From Janthinobacterium sp. J1-1 (GTDB lineage Bacteria; Pseudomonadota; Gammaproteobacteria; Burkholderiales; Burkholderiaceae_D): a stretch of DNA of 64,000 nucleotides. The stretch's first letter is position 1. The number at the start of each line of letters is the position of its first letter. Below the pieces are notes generated by a model. The model did no database searches. It was not told where the DNA came from and saw only the letters and a program-made list of their open reading frames with translations. This document shows, piece by piece, positions 34,939 to 43,385 of the stretch. The stretch is taken from contig NZ_CP132339.1 of the NCBI RefSeq assembly GCF_030944405.1, forward strand, positions 5,766,001 through 5,830,000, read 5' to 3'. Position numbers and translations under genes: made by a program.

Positions 34939-35634
34939 TCAAATCGCGCTGTCGGTCAGCCGCCCACCGTCTTGCAGTGTAGTCAGGTATTCTTCCGACA
35001 GCTTACGGAACAGCAGATGGGTTTCATCGCGCAGGTAGGGGCCGATCAGCGACAGCACCTGGTAGCAGCCGCGCGCCAGGGCATCGGACATCGATTGCTG
35101 CTCGCTGTACTTGCGCGGATTGCGCACATATTCATACGACAGCCAGTAGGTGGCGACCACCACCATATTGGTCGCCATGGCGCCGATTTCCATGTCCGAG
35201 GCGACCAGGGATTGCTCGCTGCGCAAGTCTTCGCACAGCTGGGTGGCCACCTTGATCTTGTGCGCGAGGATCAGCTTGAAATGCAGTTCCAGCTTGCGGT
35301 TGCGCGACAGCAAGTCGTTCAGGTCGCGGTAGAAGAAGCGATAGCGCCAGATCAGTTCGAACATCAGGTGCAGATACAGCCAGACATCCTCGATATTCGA
35401 GCGGCGGCCGCTGGGCACGGTCAGTATGCGTTCGATTTCCGCCTCGAACTGGACGAAGATCGAATTGACGATATCGTCCTTGTTGCGGAAGTGGTAGTAC
35501 AGATTGCCGGGCGAGATATTCATCTCCTCCGCAATCACGGTAGTGGTGATATTCGGTTCACCAAACTCGTTAAACAGGCGCAGCGACAATTCCAGGATGC
35601 GTTCGCGGGTACGGCGTGGTGCTTTTTGTAGCAT
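34939..35634 (-). CDS. TetR-family transcriptional regulator (PhaD-like)
   Basis: A 231-residue regulator. The N-terminal helix-turn-helix (about 8-55) reads RERILELSLRLFNEFGEPN and MNISPGNLYYHFRNKDDIV. The C-terminal ligand/dimer domain is helical, with aromatic-rich RSNIEDVWLYLHLMFELIWRYRFF-type sequence between about 78 and 105. The DNA-binding part resembles PhaD-type regulators found near PHA genes, and a PhaF/PhaI-like gene lies 81 bp upstream on the same strand. Assignment to PHA control is inference. The start at 35634 gives the usual TetR N-terminus; 13 extra codons upstream are possible. Confidence 0.85.
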   Translation of the reverse strand: MLQKAPRRTRERILELSLRLFNEFGEPNITTTVIAEEMNISPGNLYYHFRNKDDIVNSIFVQFEAEIERILTVPSGRRSNIEDVWLYLHLMFELIWRYRFFYRDLNDLLSRNRKLELHFKLILAHKIKVATQLCEDLRSEQSLVASDMEIGAMATNMVVVATYWLSYEYVRNPRKYSEQQSMSDALARGCYQVLSLIGPYLRDETHLLFRKLSEEYLTTLQDGGRLTDSAI

Positions 35635-35715
35635 GGCGGGCAATCTCTCTTTGTTCTGCCCCAAGCATACCACCGAAGATAGCCCCGGTGAAACACCCCG
35701 CGCCGGGCTGGAAGC

Positions 35716-36126
35716 CTACTTGAGCTGCTTGCCGGCCGGTGCCGCCTTTTTCTTGGCAGATACTTTTTTGGCCGGCTTGACGGCGCCGCCCGACAGCGCG
35801 GCCACCTGTAGCCGCAGCTGCTCCACCTGCTCGCGCAGCGCCGCCAGCTCGGCCTGGCTCGGCACGCCGATGGCCGCCAGCGCGCGCGCCACGCGCTCTT
35901 CGAAGACATGTTCCAGGCGGTCGTGCGCGGCGCCCCCCATCAAGGATGCCGCGTCCTGGTCCGGCGGCAAGGCCGGGCCGTCATGGGCCAGGCTGGCCAG
36001 CATGCGGCCGCCCTCCTCCTGCGCGCGCGCAAACGCGCCCAGGCTGGCTTGCCAGATCTGCCGCGCCGAGGCCTGCATGGCGTCGGAAGTATCTTGCGCC
36101 AACTCCTGCTTGAATTTTTTCGTCAT
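35716..36126 (-). CDS. PhaF/PhaI-like polyhydroxyalkanoate granule protein
   Basis: A 136-residue phasin-type protein. Its N-terminal half has SARQIWQASLGAFARAQEEGGRML (about 22-45), the hallmark of PhaI/PhaF granule-associated proteins. A coiled coil follows (about 92-115, LAALREQVEQLRLQVAALSGG). The end is Lys/Ala-rich (KPAKKVSAKKKAAPAGKQLK), a short version of the histone-like tail that lets PhaF bind DNA and share granules between daughter cells. The start at 36126 follows an AGGGGAG site; eight upstream in-frame codons are less likely. It is upstream of the TetR gene. Confidence 0.85.
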   Translation of the reverse strand: MTKKFKQELAQDTSDAMQASARQIWQASLGAFARAQEEGGRMLASLAHDGPALPPDQDAASLMGGAAHDRLEHVFEERVARALAAIGVPSQAELAALREQVEQLRLQVAALSGGAVKPAKKVSAKKKAAPAGKQLK

Positions 36127-36236
36127 TGCCCGCTCCCCTGTGATGGTCATCCTTGCGCTTGATTCTAGAGGTCAAAAATAGACGTGGGTGTCTAAATGTG
36201 GCGCTCGGTGCGCCAGCACACCCAGAAAACGGAAGA

Positions 36237-39200
36237 TCAGGCGGCCGCTTGTACCGGGCCGTGCAGCAGGCCATGCAGGCGGAAGCCTTCGCGGATGTTT
36301 TCGCGCAGCACAGCGCCCTTCCAGGGCTTGGTATAGAAGCGGTCGACGGCGCCACGGTTGATGGCCGCCATGATGGGGGTCAGGTCGGCATAGGCCGACA
36401 GCATGATGCGGAAAGTGTCGGGGCACAGGTGCTTGACCCGCTCCATGAATTCGGTGCCGCTCATGGCCGGCATGCACTGGTCGCACAGGATCACCTGCAC
36501 CTGGTGGCGCGCCAGGATGTCGAAGCCTTCGGCCGCCGTCTGGGCGGTCAGGATGCGGTAGCCGTCCTGCGCCAGGAAGTCGCTGAGCACGTCGAGCATG
36601 AAGACGTCGTCATCGACGATCAGGAGCGTCTGCTGGTCTTCGTTGCCGGCGTCGCGCGGCGCCTGCAACAGCTTGCCACCCATCAGCATCTGTTCGAATT
36701 CTTCCTGTGCCACCGGGCGGCTGAAATAATAGCCCTGCATTTCATCGCAGCCGTGGCGGCGCAGATAGGCCAGCTGGGCATCGTTTTCCACGCCTTCGGC
36801 GATCACCTGCAGCTTCATGCTGTGGGCCATGCTGATAATGGCCAGCACGATGGCCGCGTCGTCGGGATTGCTGGTCACTTCGCGCACAAAGGCGATATCG
36901 ATCTTGAGCTTGTCGATAGGAAAGCGTTTCAGATAGGCCAGGCTGGAATAACCGGTGCCGAAATCGTCGATGGAAATCTGGATCCCCAGCGCCTTCAGGT
37001 TGCTCAGCACGGCGATGGTTTCCTCGGCGTTCGACATCAGGGAACTTTCCGTCAGCTCCAGCTCCAGCAGATCGGGGGCGATATCGTGCTTGCGGATGGC
37101 CCGCAGCACTTCCTCTTCCAACCCGCCGACGAAGAACTGGATGCCCGACACATTCACCGACAGGTGCACCGGGCCGATGCTGCTGGAACACCATTCGGCG
37201 ATCTTGCGGCAGGCCTGGTCCAGCACCCAGTTGCCGACCCGCACGATCAGTCCTGTTTCTTCGAGCAGCGGAATGAAGACGGCCGGCGACACCATGCCGT
37301 GGCCGGGCCGGCGCCAGCGTATCAGCACCTCGGCGCCGCTGACCCTGCCGGAACCAATATGCACCTTGGGCTGGAAGAACAGCACGAATTCTTCGTTGTC
37401 GATGGCCCGCCGCAAGGCGTTTTCCATGTCCAGGCGGGCCATCGACTGGGCGTTCATTTCGGCCGTGAAGAAGCGGAAGGCGTCGCGCCCCGCTTCCTTG
37501 GCGCGGTACATGGCCGTGTCCGCATACTGGATCAGCGTGTCGGCGTCCGTCGCGTCGTCGGGATAGACGGCGATGCCGATGCTGGCCGTGACCGTCACTT
37601 CATGGCCTTGCAGATCGAACGGCTTGCGCATCGCTTCGCGGATCTTGTCGACCACGCCCACCGAATGCTGGGCGCCGTCGGGCAGGATCAGGATAGCGGC
37701 GAACTCGTCGCCGCCGAAGCGGCCGATGGTGTCGCGCACGCGCAGGCTGTCGACCAGGCGGCTGGAAAACTGGCGCAGCAGCTCGTCCCCCAAGGTATGG
37801 CCCAGCGTGTCGTTGACGTTCTTGAAGCGGTCGACGTCGAGAAACAGCACCGCCACCGACCACTGGTGTTCCTGCGCCTGGGCCAGCGCATGGGTCAGCG
37901 AGTCGTAGAACTGGCTGCGGTTGGGCAGGCCGGTCAGGGTGTCGAAATGGGCCAGTTTCAGCAAGCGCTGCTCGGCCTCCTTGCGTTCGGTGATATCGCG
38001 CGCCACCGCCACCAGTATCCAGCTCTGGCCCGAGCGCAGGGTGCGCCGCTGCACTTCGACCGACAGGGGCGAGCCGTCCTTGCGGTGCAGCTGCAGCTCG
38101 GCCATCGGCGCGCCCTGGTCGCCGGCCAGCAGTTTTTCATACAGCTCGTCGAGCTGCGACTGGCCGTCGTGGGCGCGGCCCGGGCCCACCTGCAGGAAGT
38201 CTTCGCGCTCGAAACCCAGCATGCGGCAGGCCGTCTGGTTGACGTCGACGAAGCAGGCGCCGGCGCGGTCGACCAGGAAGATGGCGTCGGCGGTGGCATC
38301 CATCGCCAGGCGGAAGCGGCGCAGGTCTTCGTCGAGGCGGATGCGGGCCGCCATGTCGAGCGTCAGCTGTTCGTGGTGGCGCTTGATTTCGTCGTACAGC
38401 AGCAAGTTGTCATAGGCCACCGCGATCTGCGCGGCAACCGTGGCGGCGACGCGCTCGTCGACTTCGGAAAACTCGTGCGCGCCGAGCTTGTCGACCAGGT
38501 ACAGCCAGCCGTGCACGCGCTCGCGCGAGGCGATCGCCACGCCCAGGAAGGAGTGCACGGACGGATGCGTGGCGGGCAGGCCCAGCGCGGCGGGGTCGCC
38601 CTTGAGGCCATTGACGCGGTGCGGTTGCTGCTGTTCCAGCAAGCGCGACAGCACGCCCACGCGCGGCGTGGTGGCGATCTGCTCGATGTTCTTTTCGGTG
38701 CCGCACGAGGAAAAATAGCTGAGCTTGTCGGCGCCCTCCTCCAGCACGCCGATGCAGGCATAGCGGGCCACACAGATATTCTGCGCCACCTTGCAGCCGG
38801 CCTCGATCAGCGCACGCGGATCGCGCTCGGCACCCAGGTCCATGCCCAGCTCGATCAGGGCCGTCAGGCGCAGGCTGACCGCCTGCAGGCTGGACAATGA
38901 ACGCGACAGGCGCTCGGTCATGATCGCCAGATCTTCCGGCACCGGCGCCGCGCCATCGCCGGCCAGCTGCGAGATCTGCTGGCGGCTCGATTCGAGTTCG
39001 TCAAGGTAGCCGCTGACATGCTGTTCGATGCCGGACAGCTTGTTTGTCTCGGGCGCGCCGGCCGCGCGCGGCCTGGCGCCGGCCTGGGCCGCCGGCGCCA
39101 CCAGGCCCAGCGCTTCATTGACGGTGCGCACGATCACTTCGGGGTCGGACGGTTTCGGCAGCACCCAGCGCACGCCGCAGGCTTGCGCCAGCAGGATGGC

Positions 39201-39860
39201 TTCCTGTTCGCGGTAGGTGGCCGTGTAAAAAATGATGGGCACGTCGGCCAGCACGGGATTTTCATGCACGCGCGTGACGAATTCGTAGCCATCCATATTG
39301 GGCATCAGGATGTCGGAGATGATCAGGTCGGGCCGCTCGGTGCGCATGATGTCGAGGCCTTCGACGCCATTGGCCGCTTCCAGCAGGCGGTGGCCGCTGT
39401 AGCCCAGCAGCGCAGTCAGGAACTCGCGGTTGAGCACATGATCATCAACGATCAGGATAGTGCAGATGTCGTTTTTAACTGGCGTCGACGGCGCCCCGGG
39501 TAAAAAAGATTCTAGCTCCGCCACGAACAGGTCGGGTTCGATCGGTTTGCCGATATAGCCGTTGAAGCCCGCTTCGAGCAGGCGCTCGCGGTCGCCCACC
39601 ATCGCCAGCGCGGTGACGGCCAGCGCGGGAATCTTGCGCAGCACCGGGTCCTTCTTCAGTTCGGCCACCACGCCATAGCCATCGAGCTTGGGCAGGTGGA
39701 CATCGCAGATGATGAGGTCGGGCACTTCGCTGCGCGCCATGCGCACGCCCTCTTCGCCATCGTAGGCGGCCAGCGGCGTGTAGCCGAAGGCGCGCAGCAG
39801 ATACACCATCAATTCCATATTGGTGGCGTTATCTTCAATAATCAGGATTCGTGCGGACAA
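36237..39860 (-). CDS. Hybrid response regulator / c-di-GMP protein: REC-REC-GAF-PAS-GGDEF-EAL-REC
   Basis: A 1207-residue cytoplasmic signalling protein. Order (approximate): REC1 (1-120, DLIICDVHLPKLDG), REC2 (132-250, DLIISDILMPNMDG), a coiled segment, GAF (340-490), PAS (520-635, ending ITERKEAEQRL), GGDEF (640-805, intact RFGGDEF in the active site), EAL (815-1065, with EVLIRW in place of EALIRW and DDFGTGYSSLAYLKRFP), and a third REC (1080-1195, VILCDQCMPAMSG). It may both make and break cyclic di-GMP under control of several phosphorelays. The start is a TTG at 39858-39860 with GGGAG six bases upstream; it opens directly on the REC1 strand. No kinase gene is adjacent. Confidence 0.9.
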   Translation of the reverse strand: MSARILIIEDNATNMELMVYLLRAFGYTPLAAYDGEEGVRMARSEVPDLIICDVHLPKLDGYGVVAELKKDPVLRKIPALAVTALAMVGDRERLLEAGFNGYIGKPIEPDLFVAELESFLPGAPSTPVKNDICTILIVDDHVLNREFLTALLGYSGHRLLEAANGVEGLDIMRTERPDLIISDILMPNMDGYEFVTRVHENPVLADVPIIFYTATYREQEAILLAQACGVRWVLPKPSDPEVIVRTVNEALGLVAPAAQAGARPRAAGAPETNKLSGIEQHVSGYLDELESSRQQISQLAGDGAAPVPEDLAIMTERLSRSLSSLQAVSLRLTALIELGMDLGAERDPRALIEAGCKVAQNICVARYACIGVLEEGADKLSYFSSCGTEKNIEQIATTPRVGVLSRLLEQQQPHRVNGLKGDPAALGLPATHPSVHSFLGVAIASRERVHGWLYLVDKLGAHEFSEVDERVAATVAAQIAVAYDNLLLYDEIKRHHEQLTLDMAARIRLDEDLRRFRLAMDATADAIFLVDRAGACFVDVNQTACRMLGFEREDFLQVGPGRAHDGQSQLDELYEKLLAGDQGAPMAELQLHRKDGSPLSVEVQRRTLRSGQSWILVAVARDITERKEAEQRLLKLAHFDTLTGLPNRSQFYDSLTHALAQAQEHQWSVAVLFLDVDRFKNVNDTLGHTLGDELLRQFSSRLVDSLRVRDTIGRFGGDEFAAILILPDGAQHSVGVVDKIREAMRKPFDLQGHEVTVTASIGIAVYPDDATDADTLIQYADTAMYRAKEAGRDAFRFFTAEMNAQSMARLDMENALRRAIDNEEFVLFFQPKVHIGSGRVSGAEVLIRWRRPGHGMVSPAVFIPLLEETGLIVRVGNWVLDQACRKIAEWCSSSIGPVHLSVNVSGIQFFVGGLEEEVLRAIRKHDIAPDLLELELTESSLMSNAEETIAVLSNLKALGIQISIDDFGTGYSSLAYLKRFPIDKLKIDIAFVREVTSNPDDAAIVLAIISMAHSMKLQVIAEGVENDAQLAYLRRHGCDEMQGYYFSRPVAQEEFEQMLMGGKLLQAPRDAGNEDQQTLLIVDDDVFMLDVLSDFLAQDGYRILTAQTAAEGFDILARHQVQVILCDQCMPAMSGTEFMERVKHLCPDTFRIMLSAYADLTPIMAAINRGAVDRFYTKPWKGAVLRENIREGFRLHGLLHGPVQAAA

Positions 39861-40203
39861 TTAGCACTCCCACCAAAAATGACTTTCACTATAAACACCC
39901 GTATACCCTTATACACGTAACCTGGCCGGTGCTCTGTGCGTTCCAGCGCACATCCACGCCCAAGCCTGCCTGCCCATCCTACAATACGGCGTCGCCATTC
40001 TCAGTATAAATCGGCAGGCAGCGCTTTCACCACATGCCTGCTCGTCCGCCAGCCGCACGAGCACCGTGCGCGACAGCTGCCAGCTTAAACCAGGTAGCCA
40101 CTGGACAACAGGCTTTTGTGAGGGGCAAGCTATTAAAAATGGGCAACAAAGGCGTCAAAAACGACACCCTTGTCAGCTTGATAAAAGACTGGCGAACTCA
40201 GCA
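39861..40203. other. Intergenic region between the hybrid regulator and the lipase gene
   Basis: These 343 bp contain no convincing gene. It presumably holds the promoter of the hybrid regulator (AT-rich stretch around 39880-39920). No repeat or terminator of note was seen; the lipase gene ends just to the right on the same strand. Confidence 0.6.
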
Positions 40204-41148
40204 TTAATAATGCGCAAAAGCCGCCGCGCCGACTTCGGAAACGATAGTGATTTCTGACAGTACCTGGCGCAGCACGCGCGGGTCCGAGGCCAGCGCCACA
40301 TGGCCCAGGCCGGCATAAGCGCTATTGCGGGCGCCGGGCAGGCGCGCCGAATCCTGCGGCGCGACGATATTGTCGTGCTGCGAATAGATCGAGGTGATCA
40401 GCGCGCGTGTTCCCGGCGATTCGTCCGCGTCCAGTTGCGCCAGCCAGGCGTTCGGCCGGCCGCCGGGCCGGCTCATCTGGCGCGCATTGCTGCCCAGCGC
40501 CAGGTTGGCCAGCGCCGTGCCGTGGTGCGGCGTGCCCAGGGTAATCACGCGCGCCACCTGCGCGCCGCCATGCCGGCGCAGATACGCGCGCGCCACCAGG
40601 CCACCCATGCTGTGCGCGACGATCACCACCTGCCCGGCGCCGGCCTGCGCCAGCAGTTCCCCGATCGCCTGCGCCACCAGCGGCACCACATCGTCGATGC
40701 CGGCGTTGACCGGCTCCAGGTCGACCGCGCCATGCACCACGCCGGCCTGCGCCAGCTGGGCGCTCAACGGCGCCCAGAAGCCCCGGTTGCACACATAACC
40801 GTGGATCAGCAGCACCGGCAAGCTGTTGCGCCCCGGCGCGGCCGGCACGCTCAGGCGCGGGCGCAGCATGCCCCACGACGAGGTGCGCAGATTGGCGCCC
40901 AGCTCGCCCACGAACAGGCGCGCCGCCGCCCCTGCGCCCAGCCGTGGTGGCGCCGCGCCACCCGCAATGCGCCGGCTATGCCAGAAATTGCGCGCCACGA
41001 TCAGCGCGCGCAGCAGCAGCACGCCGAGCATGCCCAGCAGCAGCGCCACCCCGGCCTGGCGCACGCCGGCCTGCCACAGCAGCCAGGCCAGGCCCGGCAC
41101 CGCCAGCACTTGCAGCAGCATCAGCCAGCGCAGGGCGCGCGCGATCAT
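40204..41148 (-). CDS. Membrane-anchored alpha/beta hydrolase, lipase type
   Basis: A 314-residue alpha/beta-fold hydrolase related to bacterial triacylglycerol lipases. Two hydrophobic N-terminal segments (about 5-25 and 30-50) probably anchor it in the inner membrane. The oxyanion strand is LLIHGYVCNRGFW (about 112-124). The nucleophile elbow is VAHSMGGLVARAYL (Ser at about 178), followed by LGTPHHGT. The catalytic His is probably in YAGLGHVALASD near the end. Its start overlaps the GMC oxidoreductase stop by 4 bp, so it is third in that operon. The substrate is unknown. Confidence 0.85.
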   Translation of the reverse strand: MIARALRWLMLLQVLAVPGLAWLLWQAGVRQAGVALLLGMLGVLLLRALIVARNFWHSRRIAGGAAPPRLGAGAAARLFVGELGANLRTSSWGMLRPRLSVPAAPGRNSLPVLLIHGYVCNRGFWAPLSAQLAQAGVVHGAVDLEPVNAGIDDVVPLVAQAIGELLAQAGAGQVVIVAHSMGGLVARAYLRRHGGAQVARVITLGTPHHGTALANLALGSNARQMSRPGGRPNAWLAQLDADESPGTRALITSIYSQHDNIVAPQDSARLPGARNSAYAGLGHVALASDPRVLRQVLSEITIVSEVGAAAFAHY

Positions 41149-42779
41149 GCCGGCGCCCCGGTAGCGAAGCCGGGTGCGGCCTTGCCCGTCAGCTCTTGCG
41201 CCAGGCCGCTGGCCAGGCGCGCGGCCAGTGCATAGATCGACAGCTGCGGATTGGCGCCGATCGAGGTGGGAAACAGCGAACCGTCATGCACCGACAGATT
41301 CGCCAGGCCCCGGTAGCGCCCTTGCGCATCGCACACGCCGAGGCGCTCATCGTCGGACATGGCGCAGCCGCCCATCACATGGGCCGACACCACGCGCGCC
41401 AGCAGCGGCTTGAAAGGCAAGTCGTCGATGGCCTGGCGCGCCTGCGCCCAGCTGGTGTAATGGCGGGCCAGTTCATGCACCGGGTAGACGCTGCGCGCGC
41501 CGGCAGCGAACTGGATCTCGGCCATGGACAGCAGCGCGCGGCGCACGCCGTCCCAGATGAACGGCGTGAGCGGATAATCGAGCACCGGATTGCCATGGCT
41601 GTCGAGGCTGACCGCGCCGCCCGCCGCCTGCTCGTGAAAACCGTCGCGCAGCAGCGCCAGCAAGCCATGCGCGTGCGGAAACTGGCGCATCGTCTGCGCG
41701 TGTTCGTCGCCAAAGCCGCCCATGGTGGTGGCCATCAGCAGCGGATGCAGGGGCGGCGCTTCGAGCTTGTAGCCGATGGGACCATCGATGGCGTCGACAC
41801 CCAGGAAATGGTCGGAATAGATCGTTTGCGGCGCGCCGGCATAGGCGTCGACCCGCTGCGCGAACAGGGCGGCGGAAATGACCGTGGGATGCAGAAAGGT
41901 GCGCCGGCCCAGCAGCTTGGCCGGATCGGGCGCGTTCGAGCGCAGCAGCAGCGCCGGTGTATTGATGGCGCCGCCGGCCAGCACATAGTGCCTGGCGCGC
42001 AAGGTCAGCTTGACGCCGGTGGGCGCCTGGCCGGCCGCGTCGAGGGCGGTCACTTGCAGGCTGGCGATGCGCTCGCCCTGCACGATGAAACGCTCGGCGC
42101 GCGCATGGGTCACGAGGTGGGCGCCCAGCGCCAGCGCGGCAGGAATGGTGGTCACCAGCATCGACTGCTTGGCATTGGTGGGGCAGCCCATGCCGCAATA
42201 GCCGAGGTTCCAGCAGCCGTTCACATTGCGCCGTATGGCGGCCGTCGGTATGCCCAGCTGCCGCGCGCCGCGCCGTAATAAATCGTTGTTTTCGTTCGGC
42301 GGCACGGGCCAGTCGCCGACCTGCAGGCGCCGCTCGACCAGCTCGAACCACGGCGCCATCGACGCCTGCGTATAGCCGGGCAGGCCGTGGTGGCGCTGCC
42401 AGTGCGCCAGGGTGGCGGGCGGGGTGCGGAAACTCGAGGTCCAGTTGACGGTGGTCGAACCGCCCACGGTGCGGCCCTGCAAAATATTGATCGCCTTGTC
42501 GCGCGTCTTGCGGGCGGCGGACTCCTGGTACAGCGCGGGGTAGGCGTCGGCTTCGCGCATCTTGAAGTCTGTCGAGGACTTCAAGCCGCCCTCTTCGACG
42601 ATCAATACGCTCAGGCCGGCGCGCGCCAGCAGTTCGGCCGTGATGCCGCCGCCGGCGCCGCTGCCGATGATCACCACGTCGGCCTCCAGCGTGCGCTCAA
42701 GCTGCAGGGTGGAAGCGTCGGTGACGCGCCAGCCGGCGGCCAGGCCGGCCGTGATCGGATCGGGTATCGGTGAACTCAT
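41145..42779 (-). CDS. GMC-family FAD-dependent oxidoreductase
   Basis: A 544-residue flavoprotein. The dinucleotide-binding motif is VVIIGSGAGGGITAELLARAG (about 35-55, shown in part), followed by a GMC-type GGSTTVNWTSS segment (about 112-122) and a C-terminal catalytic His region in HVMGGCAMS and NPQLSIYALAARLA. This layout fits membrane-associated sugar, alcohol or sterol dehydrogenases. It lacks its own signal peptide, but the upstream gene encodes a Tat-signal small subunit, suggesting hitch-hiker export. The start at 42779 follows GAAGG; 24 upstream codons are rejected. The substrate is not identifiable. It lies between the Tat subunit (10 bp) and the lipase (4-bp overlap). Confidence 0.9.
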   Translation of the reverse strand: MSSPIPDPITAGLAAGWRVTDASTLQLERTLEADVVIIGSGAGGGITAELLARAGLSVLIVEEGGLKSSTDFKMREADAYPALYQESAARKTRDKAINILQGRTVGGSTTVNWTSSFRTPPATLAHWQRHHGLPGYTQASMAPWFELVERRLQVGDWPVPPNENNDLLRRGARQLGIPTAAIRRNVNGCWNLGYCGMGCPTNAKQSMLVTTIPAALALGAHLVTHARAERFIVQGERIASLQVTALDAAGQAPTGVKLTLRARHYVLAGGAINTPALLLRSNAPDPAKLLGRRTFLHPTVISAALFAQRVDAYAGAPQTIYSDHFLGVDAIDGPIGYKLEAPPLHPLLMATTMGGFGDEHAQTMRQFPHAHGLLALLRDGFHEQAAGGAVSLDSHGNPVLDYPLTPFIWDGVRRALLSMAEIQFAAGARSVYPVHELARHYTSWAQARQAIDDLPFKPLLARVVSAHVMGGCAMSDDERLGVCDAQGRYRGLANLSVHDGSLFPTSIGANPQLSIYALAARLASGLAQELTGKAAPGFATGAPA

Positions 42780-42789
42780 GCTGGCGCCT

Positions 42790-43296
42790 TCATGACAATT
42801 CGGGCAGCGGCCCGGGATAGCCGATGACGGCCCAGCTGGCGCTGTCGGCATACCAGGCGCCCAGGATCAGGTCGTGCAAGGCCAGGTAGGCCGTCTGCAA
42901 GGTGGCAAGGCGGTGCAAGCGCCAGTTTTGCAGGAATGCCGCCACCTGGCGCGGATCGGCATTCTGCCAGCCGCCTTCGACGCCAGCGACAAAACGGCGC
43001 GCGGGCGCCAGCGCCAGCAGGCCGAACAGATCCTGCACCTCGCCCTGCTGGGCCAGCGGCAAGCCGTGGATCGCCGTGCGCACGCCGTCGATCGAGCGCG
43101 CCAGGGCCGGCGCGCCGGGCGGCAAGGCGCTGCCCAGCATGGGCGGCACGATGGCGGCCAGCGCCGCGCGCGCCTCGCCGTCGAGTTTGAACCGGCGCAA
43201 GGGCGCCGGCCCGCGCGCCAGGCGGTACACGGCGCCGCCGGCCGCCACGGTGCAGGCGCCCAGCAGGCCCAGCTTGAAAAACGATCTGCGTCGCAT
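42790..43296 (-). CDS. Tat-signal small subunit, gluconate 2-dehydrogenase subunit-3-like
   Basis: A 168-residue exported protein. The N-terminus MRRRSFFKLGLLGACTVAAGG carries a twin-arginine motif, marking export in a folded state. The rest resembles the small gamma subunits of FAD-dependent gluconate/glucose dehydrogenases: helical, with FKLDGEARAALAAIVPPMLG (about 36-55) and LILGAWYADSASWAVIGYPGP near the end, a family hallmark. It is expected to bind the downstream GMC subunit and carry it through the Tat pathway. The start at 43296 follows GGGGAG. It is first in the three-gene operon. Confidence 0.82.
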   Translation of the reverse strand: MRRRSFFKLGLLGACTVAAGGAVYRLARGPAPLRRFKLDGEARAALAAIVPPMLGSALPPGAPALARSIDGVRTAIHGLPLAQQGEVQDLFGLLALAPARRFVAGVEGGWQNADPRQVAAFLQNWRLHRLATLQTAYLALHDLILGAWYADSASWAVIGYPGPLPELS

Positions 43297-43385
43297 GATG
43301 TTGTCTCCCCTGTTGAACGGCTTTTTTCCGGCCAGTGTACGCCAGGAGCGCGGGTCAGGCACGCGCAAAAACTGGAGCGCGGAGT

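Noticed and set aside
36153..38900. 915-codon plus-strand frame opposite the hybrid regulator
   Set aside because: His/Gln/Arg-rich shadow sequence; the minus strand carries seven well-formed signalling domains.
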